DNA of 64,000 bases from PALSA-612 sp963791225 (GTDB lineage: Bacteria; Actinomycetota; Thermoleophilia; Gaiellales; Gaiellaceae), in contig CAWBRV010000006.1 of NCBI GenBank assembly GCA_963791225.1, positions 4,220 through 68,219 of the forward strand. The letters run 5' to 3'. Numbering within the stretch: the first letter of the stretch is position 1; each line of letters starts with the position of its first letter. Shown piece by piece: positions 41,824-49,907 of the stretch. Position numbers and translations under genes: made by a program. The notes below the pieces were generated by a model. That model saw only the letters and a list, made by a program, of their open reading frames with translations, was not told where the DNA came from and did not search any database.

Positions 41824-43079
41824 CCGTAACGGAGCACCTCGCCGCCGCGGAGGAACTCCGCTGAGTCGCCGCGCTCTTCGCCGTCGCGCACCATGAACCA
41901 GTCGGGCGCTACGGGCCGGAGGTGGGACGCCGGGTGCTCGACCCGCTCGCCCGTGAACTGGTCGACCTGGCCCCAGGCGATGTCGAGCCCGCCCGCACCC
42001 GCGGACACGACCACGTCGGCGCCGAGCGGCTCGCGGTACGTGCCCGCCAGTCCCTCCAGGAGCTCGAACGGGAGCTCGATCTCCGGCGGCAACCGACGCC
42101 CGAGCCCGATCGCAGCCAGCACGTCCTCGCGCACGAGATGGCCGCGGCCCGAGTTCGTGAGCACGACGACGGCGGTGTCCTCCTCCGGGACGAGGATCAG
42201 GCCGGACGCGAATCCGGGGACGGAACCGCCGTGCTCGAGCACCGGCCGCTCGCGACCGCGCCAGGAGAACAGCCCGAGGCCGTAGTCCGCCTCCGGGTCC
42301 GCCTCGACCTGCGCGGTCTGCATCTCCTGGATCGATTCCGCGCCGAGCGGACCGGGGCCGCCGAGCTGATGCGCGGCGAAGGACAGCAGGTCGTCCACGC
42401 AGGAGAACAGCCCGCCCGAGGGTCGGCGCGCGCGCGGGTAGGGCAGAGGCTCGGCAACCCGATGCTCGCGCGAGCCCGGGTCGGCGTCGTGCCCTTCGGC
42501 GGACGACGGTCCGGGCGCGAAGCCGGTCCGACCCATGCCGAGAGGCTCAAGCACGCGGACGCGCATCGCCTCTTCGAACGTCCGGTCCGTCGCCCGCTCG
42601 ACGAGCGCCCCGGCCAGCCAGTAGCCCGCGTTGCAGTACGCGAAGTGCTCGCCGGGCCCGACCGGCCCTGCCGGCACCTCGTCCTCGACGAGCCGCTGCA
42701 AGGCGTCGTCGTCGTCGCCGTATTCCGAGAGCTGCCGCGGCCAGTCGCCCGCGAGCCCGGCCTGGTGCGAAAGCAGGTGCCGGAGCGTGATCGCGGGCCA
42801 GGGAAGGCGCAGGCCGGCCAGCGGCTCGTCCAGCGCGATCCGCCGCTCCTCGACGAGCCCGAGCACGAGCGCGGCGACGTGCGGCTTCGTGATCGAGGCG
42901 ATGCGGAAGGTCGTCTCGGGCCGCACCGGCTCCCCCGTCGCCAGGCTCGCGACACCGAACGTCCGCACGGCCCGCTCCCCGCGCGAGAGGACGCCCACCG
43001 ACAGCCCGGGCACACCGTGGCGCTCGAGGCCGGCCGGTGCCTCGGCGTCGATCGTCGCGATCAGCGAAGCCGCGTCCAC
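41796..43079 (-). CDS. Beta-lactamase-fold serine hydrolase (class C-like)
   Basis: The 427-residue protein has SxxK as SITK (FRIASITKPHVAALV), YxN as YCN, and HGG in VLEHGGSVPGF. The body is followed by a C-terminal lipocalin-like domain. Such proteins are usually esterases or D-amino-peptidases rather than true beta-lactamases, and no signal peptide is visible, so a cytoplasmic peptidase is likely. Being co-transcribed with a gamma-glutamyltransferase, it may share a peptide-processing task. Its promoter shares a -10 with punA. Confidence 0.87.
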   Translation of the reverse strand: MDAASLIATIDAEAPAGLERHGVPGLSVGVLSRGERAVRTFGVASLATGEPVRPETTFRIASITKPHVAALVLGLVEERRIALDEPLAGLRLPWPAITLRHLLSHQAGLAGDWPRQLSEYGDDDDALQRLVEDEVPAGPVGPGEHFAYCNAGYWLAGALVERATDRTFEEAMRVRVLEPLGMGRTGFAPGPSSAEGHDADPGSREHRVAEPLPYPRARRPSGGLFSCVDDLLSFAAHQLGGPGPLGAESIQEMQTAQVEADPEADYGLGLFSWRGRERPVLEHGGSVPGFASGLILVPEEDTAVVVLTNSGRGHLVREDVLAAIGLGRRLPPEIELPFELLEGLAGTYREPLGADVVVSAGAGGLDIAWGQVDQFTGERVEHPASHLRPVAPDWFMVRDGEERGDSAEFLRGGEVLRYGWLFERSAV

Positions 43080-43087
43080 GGAAGCCG

Positions 43088-43094
43088 TACCCTA
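43088..43094. promoter_or_regulatory. Shared bidirectional -10 element (TACCCTA)
   Basis: Plus strand TACCCT (43088-43093) is eight bases before the punA ATG; minus strand TAGGGT (43089-43094) is nine bases before the GTG of the beta-lactamase-fold gene. One seven-base element can serve both directions, and both mRNAs would be leaderless. Confidence 0.5.
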
Positions 43095-43101
43095 CTCGGC
43101 C

Positions 43102-43896
43102 ATGGACGACCCGCTGACCGTCGCACAGCACGCCGCGGACGAGCTTCGGAGCCGCTCGGGAATCGACTCGTTCGACATCGCCGTCGTCCTCGGCTCGGGC
43201 TGGAAGCGGGCCGCCGAGGCGCTCGGCGAGCCGGCCGCCGACCTGACCCTGACCGACCTGCCCGGCTTCGCAACGACCTCGGTCGGCGGCCACGAGGGAC
43301 GCGTCCTTGCCGTCGAACGTGGCACCCGGCGCGTCCTCGTCTTCCTCGGACGTACGCACCTCTACGAAGGGCACGGCGTGGCCGCGGTCGCGCACGGCAT
43401 GCGCACGGCCGTGCAGGCGGGCTGCGGTGTCGTCGTGCTCACGAACGCCTGCGGCGGGATCGACACGAGCCTCAGGCCGGGCGAGCCGGTGCTGATCTCC
43501 GACCACATCTCGATGACCGCGACCTCGCCGCTCGTCGGCGCGCAGTTCGTCGACCTCACCGACCTCTACGCAGCGCGGCTCCGCGCGATTGCCCACGAGG
43601 TCGATCCGAGTCTGCGCGAGGGCGTGTACGCGCACTGGCCCGGCCCGGCGTTCGAAACGCCGGCCGAGATCCGCATGCTGCGCACGCTCGGCGCCGACCT
43701 CGTCGGCATGTCGACGGTCCCGGAGGCGATCGCCGCACACGCGCTCGGCGCCGAGGTGCTCGCGATCTCCCTCGTGACGAACCCGGCCGCCGGTCTCGGC
43801 GACGAGAAACTGTCCCACCTGGACGTGATGGCGATGGGCGAGGCCTCCGCAGAGCGCTGTGCCGGCCTGCTCACGCGCATCCTCGACCGGCTCTGA
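43102..43896 (+). CDS. punA: Purine-nucleoside phosphorylase
   Basis: The trimeric-type PNP splits inosine or guanosine with phosphate. The 264-residue protein has VVLGSGWKRAAEAL (phosphate loop), GRTHLYEGHG, VVLTNACGGIDTSLRPGE, AHWPGPAFETPAEIRML and the base-binding block AISLVTNPAAGL. It belongs functionally with the nucleoside importer, hydrolase and ribokinase further on. ATG 43102 is likely leaderless. Confidence 0.92.
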   Translation: MDDPLTVAQHAADELRSRSGIDSFDIAVVLGSGWKRAAEALGEPAADLTLTDLPGFATTSVGGHEGRVLAVERGTRRVLVFLGRTHLYEGHGVAAVAHGMRTAVQAGCGVVVLTNACGGIDTSLRPGEPVLISDHISMTATSPLVGAQFVDLTDLYAARLRAIAHEVDPSLREGVYAHWPGPAFETPAEIRMLRTLGADLVGMSTVPEAIAAHALGAEVLAISLVTNPAAGLGDEKLSHLDVMAMGEASAERCAGLLTRILDRL

Positions 43897-44002
43897 ACGC
43901 GCTTCAACGGCTGGTACCCTGTTTTCGGACCGCAGCCTCGGCCGCACGCGTGGCTTCCTACGCGACGTGCTGGGACTGCGGAGACGTCTACACGGAGGTT
44001 GC

Positions 44003-44272
44003 ATGACTCTCACCAAGGAAGCGAAGCAGGGGATCTTCGAGAAGCACGGCCATCACGGCTCCGACACGGGTTCGACGGAGGTGCAGGTGGCGCTCCTGAC
44101 GACGCGCATCACCGAGCTCACCGAGCACATGCGCGCGCACCCGAAGGACCACCATTCGCGGCGCGGCCTGCTCAAGCTCGTCGGTCGCCGGCGTCGGCTG
44201 CTCGACTATCTGCAACGCACGAACGTCGAGGGCTATCGCGCCCTCATCAAGGAGCTCGGCCTGCGCCGCTAG
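44003..44272 (+). CDS. rpsO: Ribosomal protein S15
   Basis: The 89-residue 16S-binding protein is complete: FEKHGHHGSDTGSTEVQVAL, LTEHMRAHPKDHHSRRGLLK and GRRRRLLDYLQRTNVEGYRAL. The ribosome-binding site is GGAGG, four bases before the ATG. The 106-nt gap from punA has a -10-like TACCCT and a possible stem (GACGT/ACGTC at 43969-44000), a candidate for S15 self-control, which I cannot confirm by eye. Confidence 0.97.
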   Translation: MTLTKEAKQGIFEKHGHHGSDTGSTEVQVALLTTRITELTEHMRAHPKDHHSRRGLLKLVGRRRRLLDYLQRTNVEGYRALIKELGLRR

Positions 44273-44291
44273 GCACGAGCGGAAACGGACC

Positions 44292-44367
44292 GGAGAGTGG
44301 AAGTTTGAGCGAGTCGCGGCCAGTCCGGGACTGACTCAAACCTCCACTCTCCACGAAGAAGTGGAGG
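44292..44367 (+). promoter_or_regulatory. rpsO-pnp intergenic RNA switch candidate
   Basis: An 18-bp hairpin with one mismatch (44292-44309 with 44335-44352) separates rpsO and pnp. Its right arm includes CCTCCAC (44341-44347), which is also fully complementary to GTGGAGG (44361-44367), the pnp ribosome-binding site. A third hairpin, CTCCAC-GAAGAA-GTGGAG (44349-44366), overlaps the same bases. The long stem and the site-blocking stems cannot coexist. Confidence 0.7.
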
Positions 44368-44372
44368 ACTAC

Positions 44373-46856
44373 ATGAGTATTGCCACCGAGCAACCAACAT
44401 CGGTCTCGGTGACCGTCGGGGACGAGGAAATCGTCTTCGAGACTGGCAAGCTGGCCAAGCAGGCCGACGGCGCCGTCCTCGTCCGCTCGGGCGAGACGAT
44501 GGTGCTGGCGACGGCGCAGGGGCGGATGGAGGCGCGCGAAGGCGCGGACTTCTTCCCGCTCACCGTCGACGTCGAGGAGCGCATGTACGCCGCCGGGAAG
44601 ATCCCCGGCGGTTTCTTCAAGCGCGAGGGCAGGCCGACCGAGCGGGCGATCCTGACCGCGCGGATGATCGACCGCCCGATCCGGCCGTTGTGGCCGAAGG
44701 GGTTCCGGAACGAGGTGCAGGTGATCTGCACGACGCTCTCCGCCGACCTCGTGACCCCGCACGACATCCTCTGCATCAACGGCGCCTCGGCGGCGCTGAT
44801 GCTCTCGCCGTTGCCCTTCATGGGGCCGGTCGGAGGCGTGCGGATCGGGATGGTCGACGGCGAGCTCGTCGTCAACCCGACCCTGCAGACGATCGAGGAG
44901 TCCACCCTTGACCTGATCGTCGTCGGCACGAAGGACGGCCTGACGATGGTCGAGGCGGGCGCCCAGGAGGTTCCCGAGGACACGCTCCTGCAGGCGTTCG
45001 AGATCGCACACCGCGAGATCGTCAAGCTCTGCGAGGCCCAGGAGGAGCTCCGCGAGAAGGCTGGCAAGCCCAAGTGGCTCGAGCCCGAGGTGACTGCCGA
45101 CCTGAAGGCTCGCTACGGCGAGATGCTGAAGCAGGAGATCGCGACGCACGGCCTCCGCGAGGCGGGACCGGTCGTCGAGACGATCGAGAGCGAGCTCTGC
45201 CCCGACCTGACGATGGAGTCCACCGAGGACGACATCCTCAAGCGCGTCCAGGTTCGCTCGAGCCTCGCAGCATTGCTCGAGTCGGCCCGGATGGAAGCCG
45301 TCGAACGACCTGTGCGGGAGCAGTTCCTACCCGACCTCGAGGCGCTGACCGAGGCCGAGCAGGACTCGAAGGAGCTGAAGTCCGCCAAGCGGAGCCTGCT
45401 CTTCGACCGCATCATCGACGGCGCGCAGCTCCCGTTCCCGGTCGGCACCGCCGCCGAGGGCGAGGCGCCGGTCAAGGACACGATGACGAAGCAGTTCCTC
45501 AAGCGTGCGGCCGACGCGATCTACAAGGACCTCGTCCGCAAGAAGATCGCGGTGCACAAGCGCCGTCCCGACGGTCGTGGCAGCGAGGACATCCGCGCGA
45601 TCACCTGCGAGGTCGGCGTCTCGGCGCGAACGCACGGCTCGGCGCTGTTCACGCGTGGCCAGACGCAGATCATGTCGCTGCTCACCCTCGGCACCGCCAA
45701 GGAGGGCCAGCGCATCGACGACCTGTCGCTCGAGGCCGAACGCCGCTACATGCACCACTACAACTTCCCGCCCTACTCGGTCGGGGAGACGGGCTTCATG
45801 CGGGGCCCGAAGCGGCGTGACATCGGCCACGGGGCGCTCGCACAGCGGGCCCTCGAGCCGGTGATCCCGACGGCGGAGGAGTTCCCGTACACGATCCGCA
45901 TCGTCTCCGAGACGCTGGAGTCGAACGGCTCCTCGTCGATGGGCTCGGTCTGCGGCTCGACGCTCGCTCTGATGGACGCCGGCGTGCCGATCAAGCGTCC
46001 GATCGGCGGTATCGCGATGGGCCTCGTCAAGGAGGGCGACGACTACGTCATCCTCACCGACATCCAGGGGGCGGAGGACCACCTCGGCGACATGGACTTC
46101 AAGGTCGCCGGGTCACGGGACGGCATCACCGCCCTGCAGATGGACATCAAGATCACCGGCGTCACGCAGGAGATCATGCGGACGGCGCTCGACCAGGCCC
46201 GCCGGGCCCGCGAGTTCATTCTCGACAAGATGGCCGAGGCGATGCCGGAGTCGCGGGCGACGCTCCGCGACCACGCGCCGCGGATCTCGACGATCAAGAT
46301 CAACCCCGAGTTCATCGGGATGGTCATCGGCAAGGGCGGCGAGACGATCCGCGGGCTCGAGGCCGACCACGACGTCCAGATCGACATCGAGGAGGACGGG
46401 ACGATTCTCGTCTACGCGACCGAGGGGACCAAGTCCGAGGCCGCGATCGCGGCGATCGATGCCCTGACGAAGGAGCCCGAGGTCGGCGACGAGTACACGG
46501 GCAAGGTCGTCAAGACGACGCAGTTCGGCGCCTTCGTCGAGCTGAAGAAGGGCACCGACGGGCTGCTCCACGTCTCGAACGTCGGCCCGGGCCGCGTCGC
46601 GCACATCGAAGACGTGATGTCGCGCGGCGACGTGCTCGACGTGATCGTGCAGGAGGTCGACAAGGAGCGGGGCCGGATCGGCCTCAAGCTCGTGGCCAAG
46701 CACGAGAACGGCAGCCTCGTCCAGCCCGAGGAGCTGATCGAGCGGGCGAAGAACGCTCCGCCGCGGCCCGAAGGCGAGGATCGGCCGCGCGGCGGCGACC
46801 GTGGCCGCAGCGGCGGACGCGGCGGCGGACGCGACCGCGGCCCGCGTCGCGACTAG
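44373..46856 (+). CDS. pnp: Polyribonucleotide nucleotidyltransferase (PNPase)
   Basis: PNPase degrades RNA 3' to 5' with phosphate and adds tails. Two RNase PH-like halves are seen (VGDEEIVFETGKLAKQADGA; SARTHGSALFTRGQTQIMSL), then KH (GMVIGKGGETIRGLEADHDV, about residue 650) and S1 (GDEYTGKVVKTTQFGAFVEL). A Gly/Arg-rich tail closes it. At 827 residues it is longer than most, largely from a helical insertion between the two PH halves (about residues 230-370). ATG 44373 was chosen for the GGAGG five bases upstream. Confidence 0.96.
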   Translation: MSIATEQPTSVSVTVGDEEIVFETGKLAKQADGAVLVRSGETMVLATAQGRMEAREGADFFPLTVDVEERMYAAGKIPGGFFKREGRPTERAILTARMIDRPIRPLWPKGFRNEVQVICTTLSADLVTPHDILCINGASAALMLSPLPFMGPVGGVRIGMVDGELVVNPTLQTIEESTLDLIVVGTKDGLTMVEAGAQEVPEDTLLQAFEIAHREIVKLCEAQEELREKAGKPKWLEPEVTADLKARYGEMLKQEIATHGLREAGPVVETIESELCPDLTMESTEDDILKRVQVRSSLAALLESARMEAVERPVREQFLPDLEALTEAEQDSKELKSAKRSLLFDRIIDGAQLPFPVGTAAEGEAPVKDTMTKQFLKRAADAIYKDLVRKKIAVHKRRPDGRGSEDIRAITCEVGVSARTHGSALFTRGQTQIMSLLTLGTAKEGQRIDDLSLEAERRYMHHYNFPPYSVGETGFMRGPKRRDIGHGALAQRALEPVIPTAEEFPYTIRIVSETLESNGSSSMGSVCGSTLALMDAGVPIKRPIGGIAMGLVKEGDDYVILTDIQGAEDHLGDMDFKVAGSRDGITALQMDIKITGVTQEIMRTALDQARRAREFILDKMAEAMPESRATLRDHAPRISTIKINPEFIGMVIGKGGETIRGLEADHDVQIDIEEDGTILVYATEGTKSEAAIAAIDALTKEPEVGDEYTGKVVKTTQFGAFVELKKGTDGLLHVSNVGPGRVAHIEDVMSRGDVLDVIVQEVDKERGRIGLKLVAKHENGSLVQPEELIERAKNAPPRPEGEDRPRGGDRGRSGGRGGGRDRGPRRD

Positions 46857-46860
46857 ATAG

Positions 46861-46889
46861 CACGGGGGAAACCGGCGGTTTCCCCCGTG
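46861..46889 (+). terminator. 13-bp perfect hairpin after pnp
   Basis: CACGGGGGAAACC (46861-46873) and its exact complement (46877-46889) flank a GGC loop four bases after the pnp stop. There is no T-run. It probably ends or stabilises the rpsO-pnp message. Confidence 0.7.
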
Positions 46890-46987
46890 AGCTCCCTTCC
46901 CTCGCCGGAGCGCGTGCCGCGTGTCGGTGCGCCTCCGGCCGAGTGAAGCGGCTACTACCGGAGCAACCCCGCCCCTAGGTTTCGGGA

Positions 46988-47404
46988 TCAGCCCTTGGGG
47001 AGCGTGACGATCGTCGCGACGTAGGCGAGTACGTCCGCTTCGTCCGTGCCCTTGACGATCCCGGCGGGCATCGCGCCGCCGCCCGCGTCGATCTGCGCCT
47101 TGACGCGACCGATCGAGATCGGCAGCCCCTGGAGCTTCGGGCCGACCCCGCCGCCTTTGCCGTTCGGGCCGTGGCAGCCGGCGCAGCTCGCCTGGAACAC
47201 GGTCTCGCCCCGGTACTGGTCGCCGAGCACGACCGAGTTCCCCGAGATCTTCGGCAGGCCGGGCGTGGCCGGGTGCCACTTCGCGAGCGCGTAGGTCGCC
47301 CCGGAAACGGCCAGCAGAAGGACGAGCGGGAGGACCCAGAGCTTGGCGCCTCGTCCAGCAGCGCGCGGCGGCTTCCCAGCACTACTAGACGAAGCGCTAG
47401 ACAC
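46988..47404 (-). CDS. Membrane-anchored monoheme cytochrome c
   Basis: From GTG 47404 the 138-residue protein has a Ser/Ala-rich basic N-terminus and one membrane helix (LWVLPLVLLLAVSGATYALA). The heme c domain follows, with CAGCHG (CxxCH) and a distal Met in GAMPAGIV. It would carry electrons on the outer face of the membrane. Minus-strand TACGAT (47411-47416) is six bases from the GTG, fitting a leaderless promoter. Divergent from the four-helix membrane protein, which may be its redox partner. Confidence 0.88.
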   Translation of the reverse strand: MSSASSSSAGKPPRAAGRGAKLWVLPLVLLLAVSGATYALAKWHPATPGLPKISGNSVVLGDQYRGETVFQASCAGCHGPNGKGGGVGPKLQGLPISIGRVKAQIDAGGGAMPAGIVKGTDEADVLAYVATIVTLPKG

Positions 47405-47439
47405 GTGGCGATCGTATCGAGTAGGGTCGCTCCGCTCCA

Positions 47440-47916
47440 GTGCACGTGCTCGCAAGCGCCAACTCGACCTACACGGACATCGTCACGTCGGTGTTCTCGT
47501 CGACGATCGCGGCCAAGGCCTGGTTCGCGTCGGCCGCCGTCGTGCTCGCGATCATCCAGGTTTCGACCGGGGCGCGCATCTTCGGGAAGCTCGAGCACGT
47601 GATCCGGCTCTCGCCCGGCGTCGTCGCGCCGATCCACCGCTGGTCGGGGCGGCTCGCGATCCTCTGCGTCCTGCCGGTCGCGTTCCACTGCATCTTCATC
47701 CTCGGCTTCCGCACGACCGACACACGCGTGCTCGTCCACTCGATCGTCGGGTCGTTCGTGTTCGGTGTGATCGTGGTCAAGCTCCTGATGGTGCACGGCC
47801 GCAAGTACCCGGGCTGGGCGCTACCGCTGGCCGGAGGAACGCTCTTCGCCGTGCTCGTGACGCTCTGGGCGACCTCCGCGGGCTGGTACTTCACGAACGT
47901 CAGATTCGGTTTCTGA
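47440..47916 (+). CDS. Four-helix membrane protein (DUF6529 / b-type cytochrome-like)
   Basis: The 158-residue protein has four hydrophobic helices with histidines near helix ends (PIHRWSGRLAILCV, PVAFHCIFILGF, RVLVHSIVGSFV, LLMVHGRKYPGW), as in diheme four-helix cytochromes. It resembles the DUF6529 group; the heme-binding role is inferred. GTG 47440 or 47446 may be the start. It starts 35 bp from the divergent cytochrome c gene, so both may share a promoter region and a respiratory task. Confidence 0.72.
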   Translation: MHVLASANSTYTDIVTSVFSSTIAAKAWFASAAVVLAIIQVSTGARIFGKLEHVIRLSPGVVAPIHRWSGRLAILCVLPVAFHCIFILGFRTTDTRVLVHSIVGSFVFGVIVVKLLMVHGRKYPGWALPLAGGTLFAVLVTLWATSAGWYFTNVRFGF

Positions 47917-47942
47917 CCCGGCCACACGGCTACGATCGGCCG

Positions 47943-49238
47943 ATGCAGGAGTACGTCCTCTCGGAGCTGGACACCGGCGAGCGGCTGATCACCGAGCGCG
48001 TCTCGAGCTTCCGCTCCGTGTCGCTCGGGTTCTGGATCGGCGCCGGGTCGCGCGACGAGCCGGATACGAAGGCAGGCGTCACGCACTTCATCGAGCACCT
48101 CCTCTTCAAGGGCACGCCCTCGTACTCGGCCCAGCAGATCGCGGAGATGTTCGACGAGCTCGGGGGGGAGCTCAACGCGGCCACGTCCCGCGAGAGCACC
48201 GTCGTCTTCGCCCGTGTCCCCGACCGGCACCTCGAGACGGCGCTCGACGTGATGGCGGACATGGTCTTCTCGCCGACCTTCACCGACCTCGAGACCGAGC
48301 GCGAGGTCGTGCTCGAGGAGATCGCAATGCTCGAGGACGCTCCCCAGGACCTCGTGCACGACCTGCTGTCGGAGGCGATCTTCGCCGGCGACCCGCTCGG
48401 CCGACACATCATCGGCACCGCCGACGTGATCTCGACCGTCACCAAGCGCGCCTTGGCCGCCTATCACCGGCAGATGTACACGGCCGGGAACATCGTGCTC
48501 GCCGCGGCGGGCAACCTCGAGCACGACCATCTGCTCGAACTGCTCGAGCGCACCTCGCACCAGCGCGTGCAGCCGCCAGAGGCCCGCACGCGCGTGCGCA
48601 GGCCGCTCGTCACACCGCCGCCGCCGGGCCTACGCTTCCAGCGCAAGGACACGGAGCAGTACCACGTCTGCGTCGGCGGGATCGGCGTCTCGCGCACCGA
48701 CCGGCGCCGCTTCGCCGCCTCGCTGCTCGACGCCGTCCTCGGCGGCTCGGCCTCGTCGCGGCTCTTCCAGGAGATCCGCGAGAAGCGGGGGATGGCCTAC
48801 GCGGTCTACAGCTTCGCCTCGCAGTACGCGGACACGGGGCTGATCGGCGTCTACGTCGGCACGCGGGAGGAGAACCTCGACGCCTGCTTCGAGATCGTGG
48901 CCCGCGAGATCGCAGACATCGCGGCCGGCAACGTCCACGAGCGGGAGCTCCGACGCGCAAAGGAGAACCTGAAAGGCCGCATCGCGTTGGGCATGGAGTC
49001 GACGTCGAACCGGATGAGCCGGCTCGGCAAGTCGCTGATCACCGACACGGAGCTCCTGTCCCTCGACCGGATCATTGCCGAGATCGACGCGGTCGACGCG
49101 GCGGAGATCGCCGAACTGGCGGCGGTGCTACTGGCTCCGAACGGGTTGTCCGCGAGCGGGATCGGCCCTGACGAGACCCGGTTTCTGTCCGCCGTCGAGC
49201 AGGTCCATCCCGGCTTGCCCGCCCTGGCCGCGGCATGA
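47943..49238 (+). CDS. M16-family zinc peptidase (pitrilysin type)
   Basis: The 431-residue protein has the inverted zinc motif HFIEH (GVTHFIEHLLFKGT, about residue 48) and downstream Glu ligand in LETEREVVLEEI, and the C-terminal half has GGSASSRLFQEIREKRGMAY. It is the 'pnp-adjacent' processing-peptidase type common in Gram-positive bacteria. TACGAT (47931-47936) lies six bases before the ATG, so it is probably leaderless. Its stop overlaps the dapB ATG. Confidence 0.93.
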   Translation: MQEYVLSELDTGERLITERVSSFRSVSLGFWIGAGSRDEPDTKAGVTHFIEHLLFKGTPSYSAQQIAEMFDELGGELNAATSRESTVVFARVPDRHLETALDVMADMVFSPTFTDLETEREVVLEEIAMLEDAPQDLVHDLLSEAIFAGDPLGRHIIGTADVISTVTKRALAAYHRQMYTAGNIVLAAAGNLEHDHLLELLERTSHQRVQPPEARTRVRRPLVTPPPPGLRFQRKDTEQYHVCVGGIGVSRTDRRRFAASLLDAVLGGSASSRLFQEIREKRGMAYAVYSFASQYADTGLIGVYVGTREENLDACFEIVAREIADIAAGNVHERELRRAKENLKGRIALGMESTSNRMSRLGKSLITDTELLSLDRIIAEIDAVDAAEIAELAAVLLAPNGLSASGIGPDETRFLSAVEQVHPGLPALAAA

Positions 49239-49864
49239 AGGTTGCCGTCTTCGGGGCGAAGGGGAAGGTCGGTGCCGTCGTCGCAGATGCAGTTGCGGCA
49301 GCCGGACACGAGGTGGTGCCGATCGACCTCGGCGACCCGGTCGCGCTCGACGGCTGCGACACCGCGGTCGACTTCACGCAGCCGGACGCGGTCGAGGCGA
49401 ACGTCGCTGCCTGCGTGCGCGTGAGGATCCCGGCGGTGATCGGCACGAGCGGTTTCGACCGCAGCGCCGTCGACAAACTCGCGCAGGAGCACAACGTGCC
49501 CGTCTTCCACGCGCCGAACTTCGCGATCGGCGCCGTGCTCATGATGCGCTTCGCCGCCGACGCCGCCAAGCACCTGCCCAGGGCCGAGATCGTCGAACTT
49601 CACCACGACACGAAGCTCGACGCTCCGTCCGGGACGGCCAAGGCGACGGCCGAGGCGATGGGCGGCAACGTTCCGATTCACTCGGTCCGGCTGCCGGGCC
49701 TCGTCGCGCACCAGGAGGTGATCCTCGGCGGCCAGGGCGAGACGCTGACGATCAGGCACGACACGACCTCGCGCGACGCGTTCGTGCCCGGCGTCCTACT
49801 CGCGCTCGAGCGTGTCGGCGACCTGCCGCCCGGACTGACCGTCGGGCTGCACACGCTGCTCTGA
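49235..49864 (+). CDS. dapB: 4-hydroxy-tetrahydrodipicolinate reductase
   Basis: DapB makes tetrahydrodipicolinate for lysine and peptidoglycan. The NAD(P) loop is VAVFGAKGKVGAVV, the active-site block is ELHHDTKLDAPSGTAKATAE, and FHAPNFAIGAVLMMRFA and RHDTTSRDAFVPGVLLAL are typical. At 209 residues it is shorter than the usual 245-270, from a trimmed N-terminal domain. dapA lies one gene downstream. Confidence 0.94.
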   Translation: MKVAVFGAKGKVGAVVADAVAAAGHEVVPIDLGDPVALDGCDTAVDFTQPDAVEANVAACVRVRIPAVIGTSGFDRSAVDKLAQEHNVPVFHAPNFAIGAVLMMRFAADAAKHLPRAEIVELHHDTKLDAPSGTAKATAEAMGGNVPIHSVRLPGLVAHQEVILGGQGETLTIRHDTTSRDAFVPGVLLALERVGDLPPGLTVGLHTLL

Positions 49865-49907
49865 GCGGCATCTCACACCCGGGGCCGCTCGCGCGTTCTG
49901 GACGACG

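Noticed and set aside
43897..44002. S15 autoregulatory leader before rpsO
   Set aside because: A short GACGT/ACGTC stem is present, but the GGC/G-U identity elements and three-way junction are not clear by eye, so it is only mentioned in the gene entry.
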